From contig DCUH01000137.1 in NCBI GenBank assembly GCA_002327765.1, positions 1 to 13,221 on the forward strand: a stretch of 13,221 bases of DNA, in the 5' to 3' direction. This stretch comes from a bacterium UBA2219 (GTDB lineage Bacteria; Desulfobacterota; Deferrimicrobia; Deferrimicrobiales; Deferrimicrobiaceae). Position 1 is the stretch's first letter. Each line of letters begins with the position of its first letter. Below are positions 1 to 7,645 of the stretch, piece by piece. Under the pieces are notes generated by a model. The model was given only the letters and a program-made list of their open reading frames with translations. It was not told the DNA's origin and did no database searches. The translations under genes and the position numbers were made by a program.

Positions 1-803
1 AAGGGGGAGAGCTTCTCCCAGGTGTGCAGCTCGAAGATCGGCTTCCCCTGCTGGTTGAGCTCCTTTTCGAGAAGGTTCGTCAATCGTTCCGTGAACGACC
101 CGAGGCCGCGGAAATCGACGAGCCGGACAGCCACCTCGCTGACCTCCCGCCCATCCATCCGCAGCACCTCCGCCGCATCCTCGATGTGGATGTAACCGTC
201 CCGCCCCCCGGGGCCGGTCGCGCTCTCGAGAATGGCCGAGACCCGGAGCTGTTTCCCGTTCACCGAGCCGTCCTGGTTCGTGGCGATGACCACCACGGTG
301 TCTCCCGCCTTGACCTTCATCCCCCTGGCGAGAAGTTCCGGCACCCAGATCTCCCCCCGCTCGATGTTCTTCTTCCCCTCGAGGACCCTCCCGGCCAGCA
401 GCGGCACGGCGGCGAATTCCCTCGCCGGGTCGACCCCGTTCAGGCGGATGTTGGTCGTCTCCGTGAACGTGCTGAACATGGCCCCGAACTTGACCCGGAG
501 CGAATAGGCCTCGATTTCCGGCTGGGCCGCCAGGGCCTTCTCGAGACGCCCGACGGCGCCCGCCTTCAGGTTGAGGTTCAGCGGGAGCGTGTCGATGGAC
601 GCGACGTACCCTTTCCTGTGCACCTGGAGGTGTCCGAGCATCGAGTCGGTGTTCTGGGCGATCATCATGGCCTTGAACGAGCCGGACACGGAAACGAACA
701 CCAGCACGAAAACGACACCCAGGGTGACGAGCGATATCGTCAGGAAGGTGCGACGCTTGTACCGCAGCAGGTTCCTAAAGGCGATCTTCAGGAGTTTACC
801 CAT
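1..803 (-). CDS. ABC transporter permease, FtsX/MacB type (3' end outside window)
   Basis: This is the membrane subunit of an ABC exporter of the MacB/LolC/FtsX class, which moves lipoproteins, peptides or small molecules out of the inner membrane. The frame is open from an ATG at 803 to the left edge, about 267 codons, with no stop. A short basic N-terminus (MGKLLKIAFRNLLRYKRR) leads into one hydrophobic segment at about residues 19-42, followed by a long soluble stretch. That is the usual order for this family: TM1, then a periplasmic MacB core domain, with the remaining three TM helices expected beyond the edge. Its first 8 bases overlap the 3' end of the ATPase gene, so the two are translationally coupled. 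The substrate cannot be told from this part. It could belong to either the MacB or the LolC/E branch. Confidence 0.88.
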   Translation of the reverse strand, partial: MGKLLKIAFRNLLRYKRRTFLTISLVTLGVVFVLVFVSVSGSFKAMMIAQNTDSMLGHLQVHRKGYVASIDTLPLNLNLKAGAVGRLEKALAAQPEIEAYSLRVKFGAMFSTFTETTNIRLNGVDPAREFAAVPLLAGRVLEGKKNIERGEIWVPELLARGMKVKAGDTVVVIATNQDGSVNGKQLRVSAILESATGPGGRDGYIHIEDAAEVLRMDGREVSEVAVRLVDFRGLGSFTERLTNLLEKELNQQGKPIFELHTWEKLSP

Positions 804-1500
804 TGCCGGCCTCCCCCTTGTCCTCAACCCCTGCAAGCATGCCGTCCTCCAGGCGGAACACGGTTTCCGCCTCCCCGACGATCTTCGGGTCGTGGGTGGA
901 GAAAAGGAAGGTCGTGTTCAGGGTGTCGCGCATCTTCTTCATCAGGTCGATCACCTGGTAGGCCGTCGCGTGGTCCAGGTTCGCGGTGGGCTCGTCGGCA
1001 AGCACCAGCGAGGGGTTTCCCACCAGCGCACGCGCCACCGCCACCCGCTGCTTCTGGCCCCCGGAGATCTGGTCGGGGAACTTGTGCATCTGGTCGAGCA
1101 TCCCCACCGCTTCCAGAAGCTTCAGGACCCGCCCGGAGCGCTCCCGCGCGGGGACGTCCTGCACCATGATCAGCGGATACTCGATGTTCTCGTAGACGGT
1201 GAGCACGGGGATCAGATTGAAGTCCTGAAAGATGAAGCCGATCGTCTTCCCCCGGAAGGACGCCCCCTGCCGCCGTTCGAGGCCTGCGACATCGACGCCC
1301 GCCACCTCGAGACGCCCCTCGCTCGGCTTGTCGAGGCAGCCGATGAGGTTCAGCAGGGTGGTCTTGCCGCTTCCCGAAGGGCCGACGAAGGAAACGAAGG
1401 AGCCGGGCTCGATTTCGAAGCTCAACCCCTTCAGGGCGTGGATGTCGATCTCCCCGACCCGGTAAACCTTCCGCACCCGGTCCGCAACGATCAGCGCCAT
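796..1500 (-). CDS. ABC transporter ATP-binding protein, LolD/MacB type
   Basis: This is the ATP-hydrolysing subunit that partners the FtsX/MacB permease encoded directly downstream. It has 234 residues, normal for LolD-like ATPases. Visible motifs in order are Walker A GPSGSGKT at 40-47, the Q-loop region FQDFNL at 91-96, the signature ISGGQKQR at 145-152, Walker B VLADE at 166-170, a D-loop in NLD at 174-176, and the H-loop histidine in STHD at 203. The wording of the Walker A, Q-loop and D-loop regions is typical of the LolD/FtsE/MacB group. The ATG at 1500 has a good ribosome binding site (AAGGGGG, 7 nt spacer). The stop overlaps the permease start by 8 bases. No accessory or membrane-fusion protein gene is visible upstream; one may lie past the left edge. 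Confidence 0.95.
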   Translation of the reverse strand: MALIVADRVRKVYRVGEIDIHALKGLSFEIEPGSFVSFVGPSGSGKTTLLNLIGCLDKPSEGRLEVAGVDVAGLERRQGASFRGKTIGFIFQDFNLIPVLTVYENIEYPLIMVQDVPARERSGRVLKLLEAVGMLDQMHKFPDQISGGQKQRVAVARALVGNPSLVLADEPTANLDHATAYQVIDLMKKMRDTLNTTFLFSTHDPKIVGEAETVFRLEDGMLAGVEDKGEAGNG

Positions 1501-1774
1501 GGCTTTTCCCCCTTTCCCGTCGCCGCCGTTCCCCCGATGCCTGTTATGACTTTACGATACCTGCCGATTGCGGAAGAAATAAGGAAGAAGTATGGAGCTT
1601 CCGGGGAAATCCGCGCGACCCCGGAATCGCCTTCCTGCCGGGAGGGTGTCGGCCCCGAGGAAACGCGGCATCCGCGAAACCGTATCTTCCGAAACCATCA
1701 AATATGGACCCCGAAGGACGTGCCTTCTCCGTGCGAATGTCGGTGCGCTGACATTTCCGTCCCTTTTTCCGTTT
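1501..1774. other. Intergenic stretch without a recognisable gene
   Basis: I find no convincing coding region here on either strand. The open frames crossing it are low-complexity, Arg/Pro-rich antisense-type frames. The one structured element is a hairpin at 1736-1755 (arms AATGTC and GACATT). It lies just downstream of the broken FmdE/TauE gene, but no T-tract follows it on the minus strand, so I do not call it a terminator. The promoter of the ABC operon must lie in this stretch or upstream; I could not identify convincing -35/-10 boxes. Confidence 0.5.
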
Positions 1775-2103
1775 TCAGCCGGAGGCCAACTTCCACGCCA
1801 TGTGAGCGGCTATCCCGTACAGGGTCGCGCCGATCGTCTTCTTGACCTGGCCGCTCGCAAGCTTTTTCTGCATCAGCCACGCTCCGATCAGGGACCCTGC
1901 GACGGAACCGGAGGCCGTCCACGCCAGCAGCCGGCCGCGTGCCCCTCCCCCGTCTCGCCGATCGCGTGAAGCTCCTTGTCTTTCGAGCGCTCGACGCCCA
2001 GGGCGCGCAAAGCCGCGATCCCCGCCCGCAGCCCCATCGGCATGGCCGGGCACTTGTGGCCGTGAAACTCCAGTCCCATCGACAACAGGTCCTTGTCCAG
2101 CAT
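1775..2103 (-). pseudogene. Broken gene: FmdE-like 5' end joined out of frame to a TauE/SafE-like 3' end
   Basis: The ATG at 2103 has a near-ideal ribosome binding site (AAGGAGG, 6 nt spacer). Its frame reads an FmdE-family N-terminus: MLDKDLLSMGLEFHGHKCPA, then GLRAG, and near residues 51-58 GETGEGHA followed by AGC. FHGHKCPA and the GETGEGHAAGC region are the metal-binding landmarks of FmdE-like proteins, which are normally far longer. About 60 codons in, homology stops and the frame closes at 1888 after a nonsense tail. In another frame the same DNA, from about 1940 to 1775, encodes LLAWTASGSVAGSLIGAWLM and a further 30 residues. This resembles the last hydrophobic segments of a TauE/SafE permease, a family of about 250 residues. 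The simplest reading is a deletion fusing the start of one gene to the end of its neighbour; an assembly join is the alternative. FmdE recognition is firm, the TauE assignment moderate. Confidence 0.65.
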
Positions 2104-2124
2104 GTCGTCCTCCTTGCATTTCGG

Positions 2125-2150
2125 GTTATATCGTTATGTAACGATATAAC
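2125..2150. promoter_or_regulatory. Perfect 12-2-12 palindrome, likely operator for the FmdE-like gene
   Basis: The arms GTTATATCGTTA (2125-2136) and TAACGATATAAC (2139-2150) are exact reverse complements around a 2-bp centre (TG). The site is AT-rich in GC-rich surroundings and ends about 21 bp before the FmdE-like ATG at 2103. A 12-2-12 layout is classical for ArsR/SmtB-type repressors. AT-rich TATA...AACG-type sites also resemble ModE-like oxyanion regulators. I cannot say which protein binds it. Confidence 0.6.
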
Positions 2151-2208
2151 TTTCGGCCTCCCCGCGCGTTGATCGGGAGCAAAAATCGGTCGATTTCCGG
2201 TGATAAAC

Positions 2209-3147
2209 CTACAGCCTGGAAGGAGAACCGATTTTCCTCAGGGACTGGACGTCGAGGACCTGGAAACGGCCCCTCCCCAACCGGCGGATCACCCCCGCGT
2301 CGACCAGCCCCGTGACGGCCCGCGAGAAGCTTTCCGGGGAGATCCCGAGGGAGCGGGCGAACTCCCCCGAAGCCGCCGGGAGGAAAACGACCGCCGCGTT
2401 TTCCTTCGCATCCAGGGGAAGCAAGGCGACCAGGGCGGCCGCCACGCGGGGAAGCGTCCCCCGGGCCGACAGCAACTCGATCCGGTCGAACGCGTCCCGG
2501 AGACGCCTCCCGAGGAAGGAGAACAAGGGAAGCGCCACCTCGGGGTTCTCTTGGAGCGCCTGAAAGAGTCCCTGCCGGGACATCGTCCTCGCGCGCACAT
2601 TGTCCATCGCCACCGCTGTCGCGAGATAGGGCCTGCCGTCCAGAAACGGCAGAAACCCGAACAGTTCCCCCGGGCCGAACAGGTACATGGCGGCGGAGTT
2701 GCCGTCCGGGAGCTGGCGAAAGATCCGGACATGCCCCTCGTCGACCGCCACGACGATATTCGCCGGATCCCCTTCCCGCCAGAGGACGCTGCCGGCGGGA
2801 AACCGGCGGACCTGGAAATAGGGGGCCAGCATGGAGAATGCCGCTTTTGCCTTGGCGGACATGGACACGTTACTCTTCGATCCCAAGCCCGCTTCCGGAG
2901 TCGAATCCCGGCTCTCCTTACGCCCGGCGTCGGTCAGCCGTAACCCCCTGGCAAGACGGGAGCGGGAAATCAGCCCTTTCCTGGCAAGCGCGCGAACGTG
3001 ATCCTGGGCCGTACCGGGTGCTCGCCATCCAAGCGCGGCGCAGATCTCCCGGTAGGTCGGCGGCACCTGCCCGGAGAGTTCCTTTCCTAGCAGCAGATCG
3101 AGGATCTTCCGCTGCGACGGTGTCGGACGCGAGGAAAACCGGCCCAT
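2209..3147 (-). CDS. Transcription regulator: LexA-type winged helix fused to a complete Crp/Fnr protein
   Basis: The protein has 312 residues from the ATG at 3147. Residues 8-74 match a LexA N-terminal DNA-binding domain (PTPSQRKILDLL, PPTYREICAALG, then VRALARKGLI). No LexA protease domain follows. After a polar linker (75-95), residues about 100-225 form a Crp/Fnr cyclic-nucleotide-type beta-roll (FPAGSVLWREGDPA, GPGELFGFLPFLDG) and dimer helix. Residues 255-305 are a Crp-type helix-turn-helix (GEFARSLGISPESFSRAVTG). There are no FNR-type cluster cysteines, so it is not an oxygen-sensing Fe-S protein, and the effector is unknown. An upstream in-frame start at 3234 would add 29 residues unlike any LexA domain and run through the palindromic promoter, so I prefer 3147. 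No ribosome binding site precedes 3147. It lies upstream of the FmdE/TauE remnant on the same strand. Confidence 0.85.
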   Translation of the reverse strand: MGRFSSRPTPSQRKILDLLLGKELSGQVPPTYREICAALGWRAPGTAQDHVRALARKGLISRSRLARGLRLTDAGRKESRDSTPEAGLGSKSNVSMSAKAKAAFSMLAPYFQVRRFPAGSVLWREGDPANIVVAVDEGHVRIFRQLPDGNSAAMYLFGPGELFGFLPFLDGRPYLATAVAMDNVRARTMSRQGLFQALQENPEVALPLFSFLGRRLRDAFDRIELLSARGTLPRVAAALVALLPLDAKENAAVVFLPAASGEFARSLGISPESFSRAVTGLVDAGVIRRLGRGRFQVLDVQSLRKIGSPSRL

Positions 3148-3153
3148 GCGGGC

Positions 3154-3198
3154 ATTATATACCATACATTTGTACGCCATTGCGTACGAAGGGTATAT
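3154..3198 (-). promoter_or_regulatory. Palindromic, possibly leaderless promoter of the LexA-Crp regulator
   Basis: On the minus strand a consensus -10 box TATAAT occupies 3159-3154, placing a transcription start close to the A of the ATG at 3147. No good -35 box is present. Its place is taken by an inverted repeat, GTACGC-N4-GCGTAC (3172-3187), inside a wider near-concentric pair, ATATACC (3157-3163) and GGTATAT (3192-3198). Such dyads over the -35/-10 region suit binding by the regulator itself (autoregulation) or by an activator. The -10 and dyads are seen directly; the rest is inference. Confidence 0.5.
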
Positions 3199-3258
3199 CG
3201 ACGTGCCGGAGAATGCTTCAATCGCCCGGGACACCGGCTGACGGAGGGGAACGGGTAT

Positions 3259-3277
3259 GCCTGGGCGGACGCCAGGC
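3259..3277 (-). terminator. Possible terminator hairpin after the VKOR-DsbA gene
   Basis: The arms GCCTGG (3259-3264) and CCAGGC (3272-3277) form a GC-rich stem 6 bp long with a 7-nt loop, starting 5 bp after the stop codon of the VKOR-DsbA gene. No T-run follows on the minus strand, so intrinsic termination would be weak. It may only be a 3'-end-stabilising hairpin. Confidence 0.25.
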
Positions 3278-3282
3278 CGTTC

Positions 3283-4359
3283 CTATTTCCCGGAAACCTC
3301 CCCCATCGCCTTGAGGATGTTCTCCGAAGTGATCTCGTTGCTCCCGTACAGCAGCTTCACCTTCCCCGTCCCGGCGTCGGTCACGACCACCGCCGGCGTT
3401 CCGTTCACCTTGAATTTCTGCACCACGGACATCTGGTACTGCATTCCGGCGACAACGTCCGCGAAGTCCAGCGGGACATACTTCACGTCGAGCGGCGCCA
3501 CCACGGACTGGACCTCCTCCACCTTCGGTTCCTTCGTCCTTTTCGCCAGCACGGCGAGGGCCTCCCGGACCTGCAGATACTTTCCCTTCTCCCGGACCAT
3601 CAAGGACAGGTTGTACGGGATGTAGTTCAATGTCTCCTTGTGGATGGGGTAATCCACGAAGACCACCTTCGCCCGCTTCATCGCCAGGTCGGCGCCTTTC
3701 AGGATCTCCGGTTCCGCGACCCGGCACGCAGGGCAGAACCAGTCGCTGATGACGTAAACCTCCAGGCTGCTGTCGGCGGCGCCCAACGCCATCATCTCCG
3801 GCGTCAGCCCGCCCGCGAAGGCGTCCGCCTTCTTCAGGCCGAGGGCGGACGTGCCCAGGCCGACGGTCAGGGCAAGCAGGACGAGTGCGACGTGGACCGG
3901 GAAACGTTTCATGTCAAATTTCCTTTCCCCTTCGGATATTGGACCGGACGTGCCGGCAAGATATTCATACGCGAGGATGACGCATGCCGTCGCGACGCAA
4001 AAGGCGACCCCCACGCACATGGGGCACCAGTGCCCGATGACGTATTTCTGTATCCAGGTGAAAACGAGTTCCGCGCCGAGCCCCCCGAACAGCAGGACGG
4101 CGAGCGCCAGCCGGAAGAAATCGTACCGGCGGCGCAGCAGGCAGGCGATCCCGCACGCCGTGAAGTACGCCACCCCCAGCGGGGGGAGCGGCATACCGAA
4201 CAGGCGGTAGAAGGACGCCTCCGCGCAGGATTCGGTGCACACGCCGGCCCAGTCGAGGGCGGAAACGACCAGCCCCGCCGCGATGGGGACGAGAAGGAAG
4301 TTCCTCCGCAGAGCGTCCCCCGCCCCGCGAAGCGAAAATGCCGCGGCCGCCTCAGGCAC
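3283..4359 (-). CDS. VKOR-DsbA fusion: membrane quinone-linked disulfide-forming enzyme
   Basis: The protein has 358 residues from a GTG start at 4359, supported by GGGAGG with a 5-nt spacer and an 8-base overlap with the universal stress gene. An open frame extends to 4539 but that part lies inside the neighbouring gene. Residues 20-135 are a vitamin K epoxide reductase (VKOR) homologue: a loop cysteine pair C41/C45, GMPLPPLGVAYF after it, and the redox motif CPMC at 112-115 at the start of the fourth helix. A fifth hydrophobic helix (153-173) leads to a DsbA/DsbG-like thioredoxin domain with CPAC at 209-212 and cis-proline GTP at 320-322. In such fusions the thioredoxin part oxidises exported proteins and VKOR passes electrons to quinone. 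Codon 150 is an ATG at 3912 preceded by AAAGGAAA and begins a signal-anchor-like sequence, so a stand-alone thioredoxin form may also be made. Confidence 0.88.
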   Translation of the reverse strand: MPEAAAAFSLRGAGDALRRNFLLVPIAAGLVVSALDWAGVCTESCAEASFYRLFGMPLPPLGVAYFTACGIACLLRRRYDFFRLALAVLLFGGLGAELVFTWIQKYVIGHWCPMCVGVAFCVATACVILAYEYLAGTSGPISEGERKFDMKRFPVHVALVLLALTVGLGTSALGLKKADAFAGGLTPEMMALGAADSSLEVYVISDWFCPACRVAEPEILKGADLAMKRAKVVFVDYPIHKETLNYIPYNLSLMVREKGKYLQVREALAVLAKRTKEPKVEEVQSVVAPLDVKYVPLDFADVVAGMQYQMSVVQKFKVNGTPAVVVTDAGTGKVKLLYGSNEITSENILKAMGEVSGK

Positions 4360-5109
4360 GACGTCCTCCCGGCACCACCAGGATCGGGATGGTCGACCGA
4401 TGGACCACGTGGTTCGCCACCCGGCCGAGGAACGCCTTGGCCATGTAACCCCGCCCCTGGCCGGCGATGACGAGCAGGGTATGCCCACCCCTCCGGACCT
4501 TTTCCGGGATGAGAGGGCCCGGCAGGCCGAGCTCCACATCCCGGCTCACCTTTGCCGCCCCCTGCGACTCCAGCCGCCCCGCCAGCGCGTCCAGCCGTTC
4601 CCGGTCGATCCGGTCGAACTCGGGGAGGCGGTCGGCCAGGTGCGGGCGGATCCTTTTCTCGTCCCGGACGTGGTACAGGATGGTCTCCGCGGGGCGGGTG
4701 CGCGTGACGATGTGCGCCAGGTATTCGAACGCCCTCTCCGCCAGGAGCAGCAGGCGATGGGCGACGCTGCCCAGGAGGATGCCCCTGACGACCGACTCCC
4801 CGTGCGTGCCGGCCACGATCAGGGAGGCGTCAGCCTCCTTGGCGACGCGGTTGATTTCGCGGGCCGGGTCCCCGAGGGGGATCTCCATGCGCGTCCGAAA
4901 CCCCATTTCACCCAGCCGGTCCTCGTAATCCTTCAGGAGCGGCTCGACGAACTTCTTCATCGAGGTGTACAGTCCCCCCACGTCCCGGATGTCCATCACG
5001 TGGACCAGGGTGGCATCCTCCGCGCCCGCTTCCCGGAGCGGGGCCACGCAGCGCACAGGCAGGTCGAAGCCGGGGAGAAATCCATCGCGACCAGAATATG
5101 TTTGAACAT
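4352..5109 (-). pseudogene. Universal stress protein, tandem UspA domains, with a frameshift near its start
   Basis: The ATG at 5109 has a strong ribosome binding site (AAAGGGGGG, 6 nt spacer) and begins MFKHILVAMDFSPAST, the standard UspA opening. Around 5055-5065 the reading frame changes, and homology continues in another frame as RCVAPLREAGAEDATLVHVM to the end at 4352. The span is one base short of a multiple of three, so inserting a single base would restore about 252 residues. Domain 1 has the ATP-binding pattern GTHGES...LLGSVAHRLL. Domain 2 ends with AGQGRGYMAKAFLGRVANHV and IPILVVPGG. Tandem Usp proteins bind nucleotide and help survival under stress and energy limitation. It sits 26 bp after acr3 and overlaps the VKOR-DsbA start by 8 bases, so it belongs to this operon. 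A sequencing error is as likely as a true mutation. Confidence 0.85.
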
Positions 5110-5135
5110 CGCATCCCCCCTTTCGCGCGGACGGG

Positions 5136-6226
<1,091 letters not shown>

Positions 6227-6230
<4 letters not shown>

Positions 6231-6337
6231 CCGCAGCAACCCCCGCCCTTGCGTTTCGTAATCCCGCTTGTCCCGTCGAACCCGCGGACAACCCGCAGGT
6301 CGCGCCGAAGTCCCTTCATCCGGTCTTTCTCCGCCAT
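6227..6337 (-). CDS. Small basic peptide (36 aa) ending in KGGGCCG
   Basis: This short ORF is the first reading frame after the operon promoter. It begins MAEKDRMKGLRRDLRVVRGF and ends KRKGGGCCG. Its TGA overlaps the acr3 ATG (ATGA), so it would be translationally coupled to the arsenite pump. AAGGGA lies about 9-10 nt before the ATG at 6337. The frame extends upstream to an ATG at 6394 (55 residues), but that codon lies in the -35 box and so upstream of the predicted transcription start. The peptide is strongly basic with vicinal cysteines at the C-terminus, a pattern able to bind As(III) or other soft metals. I do not recognise a family. It could be a small metalloid-binding partner, a leader peptide setting acr3 translation, or the relic of a longer gene. 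Confidence 0.5.
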
Positions 6338-6370
6338 CGCGAGGAATCCCTTGTGAGCAGGGTCATGGAC

Positions 6371-6399
6371 ATTATCCAACGCCGATGCTAGCATGTCAA
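6371..6399 (-). promoter_or_regulatory. Sigma-70-type promoter of the acr3 operon
   Basis: On the minus strand a consensus -35 TTGACA (6399-6394) and -10 GATAAT (6376-6371) are separated by exactly 17 bp. This is the best promoter in the window. It predicts a transcript start near 6364, about 27 nt before the small ORF ATG at 6337. Confidence 0.75.
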
Positions 6400-6414
6400 T
6401 TCGTCAGTTGACGA
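6395..6414. promoter_or_regulatory. Operator-like inverted repeats between the divergent arsenic operons
   Basis: Two overlapping dyads are visible: GTCAA-N8-TTGAC (6395-6399 and 6408-6412) and TCGTCA-GT-TGACGA (6401-6414). They cover or abut the -35 box of the acr3 promoter and lie about 45 bp before the permease ATG. A TCAA...TTGA core is typical of ArsR-family operators. One repressor here could control both directions. The repeats are directly seen; the ArsR assignment is inference. Confidence 0.5.
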
Positions 6415-6458
6415 TACAAGAATAGGCAGAAGACCGCTTTCGCCAAGGAGCCGGAGCC

Positions 6459-7631
6459 ATGAAGGAACGGACCAAGCTGTTCCTGATCGTCGCGGTCTAT
6501 CTGGCCGCCTACTTCACCCCCTGGGGCCATCCCGTCATCCGCCAGTCGGGGCTGGAAGCCTTCATGATGCTCCAGGAATACGCCCGTGAGCACGTGCTGA
6601 CCTGCCTGATCCCGGCCTTCTTCATCGCGGGGGCCATCGCGGTCTTCGTGTCCCAGGCCTCGGTCCTGAAATATTTCGGGGCCCAGGCGAACAAGGTGCT
6701 CTCCTACTCGGTGGCCGCGGTCTCCGGGACCATCCTCGCGGTCTGCTCCTGCACGGTGCTTCCGCTGTTCGCCGGCATCTAAACCCGGGGCGCCGGCATC
6801 GGCCCGGCCGCGGCGTTCCTCTACTCCGGACCGGCCATCAACGTGCTGGCCATCACGATGACCGCCAAGATCCTGGGCTGGCAGCTGGGGATTGCGCGCG
6901 CGGTAGGCGCGGTCGTCTTCGCCGTGGTCACCGGATTGCTGATGGCGCTGATCTTCCGAAAGGAAGAGTCCGAGCGGACCGCGGGAGCCCTCCTCCTTCC
7001 GGAAGATGACGAAAAGGGACGCACCCTCCTCCAGGACGCCGTGTACCTCCTGACCATGGTGCTGATCCTCGTGTTCGCCGCGTTCGCCCGCCCCGCCGAC
7101 GGGGACGCCGGGGTCTGGAGGACGATCTTCACCTACAAGTGGCACGTCACCGTCGCGCTTTTGATCGCGCTGGGCTTCATGCTCAAGGCGTGGTTCACCC
7201 GGGAGGAATGCGTGAGCTGGATGGAATCCACCTGGGGATTCATGAAGCAGATCTTCCCCCTTCTGGCCGGCGGGGTCCTGGTAGCCGGCTTCCTGCTCGG
7301 GCGTCCGGGTCACCCGGCGCTGATCCCGGAAAGCCACATCCAGTCGCTTCTGGGCGGTAACTCGCTCCAGGCCAACCTGCTCGCCTCGGTGGCCGGCGCT
7401 CTCATGTATTTCGCGACGCTCACGGAGGTCCCCATTCTCCAGGGTCTGCTGGGCGCGGGGATGGGGAAGGGGCCCGCACTGGCCCTCCTGCTGGCGGGCC
7501 CGGCGCTCTCCCTGCCGAACATGCTGGTGATCGGGACCGTGATGGGCTGGAAGAAAACGGCGGTCTTCGTGACCATCATCGTGGTGATGTCGACCATCGC
7601 CGGGGTGGCCTACGGAACGTTCGCCGCTTAA
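6459..7631 (+). pseudogene. ArsP/DUF318-type permease interrupted by an in-frame TAA
   Basis: This is a membrane permease of the DUF318 (SO_0444/ArsP) family, whose characterised ArsP members export trivalent organoarsenicals. The ATG at 6459 has AAGGAG with an 8-nt spacer. The coding frame runs intact to 7631 (390 codons) except for TAA at 6780-6782, codon 108. It falls inside the most conserved motif, CSCTVLPLFAGI-stop-TRGAGIGPAAAF, where the family has tyrosine, so one base change (TAC or TAT to TAA) explains it. Later parts remain normal, including YSGPAINVLAI, the second repeat with LTEVPILQGLLGAGMGKGPA, and ALSLPNMLVIG. No ribosome binding site precedes the next possible start (GTG at 6843), so a reinitiated product is unlikely. 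It is a recent nonsense mutation, a read-through site or a base-call error. It is divergent from acr3 and followed by a thioredoxin gene. Confidence 0.88.
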
Positions 7632-7645
7632 GAGGAGGAAGCCCC

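Noticed and set aside
1736..1755. Hairpin AATGTC/GACATT as a terminator for the FmdE/TauE remnant
   Set aside because: No T-tract follows on the minus strand and the loop is imperfect.
571..1845. Long plus-strand open frame across the ABC genes
   Set aside because: It is antisense to two genes with clear ABC transporter motifs; its protein is Arg/Pro/His-rich without a recognisable domain, as expected from the reverse strand of GC-rich coding DNA.
2183..2196. Inverted repeat AAATCG-GT-CGATTT after the LexA-Crp gene, as a terminator
   Set aside because: The stem is short and AT-rich and only a very short T-run follows; too weak to call.
4360..4539. Upstream extension of the VKOR-DsbA frame to 4539
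   Set aside because: It lies within the second Usp domain and lacks VKOR character; the GTG at 4359 has a good ribosome binding site and a short overlap.
6338..6394. 55-codon version of the small peptide starting at 6394
   Set aside because: That ATG overlaps the -35 box of the predicted promoter and has no ribosome binding site, so it would not be in the transcript.
6843..7631. A separate downstream gene for the second part of the permease
   Set aside because: The GTG at 6843 has no ribosome binding site and falls inside a conserved motif; the coding signal continues unbroken from before the TAA.
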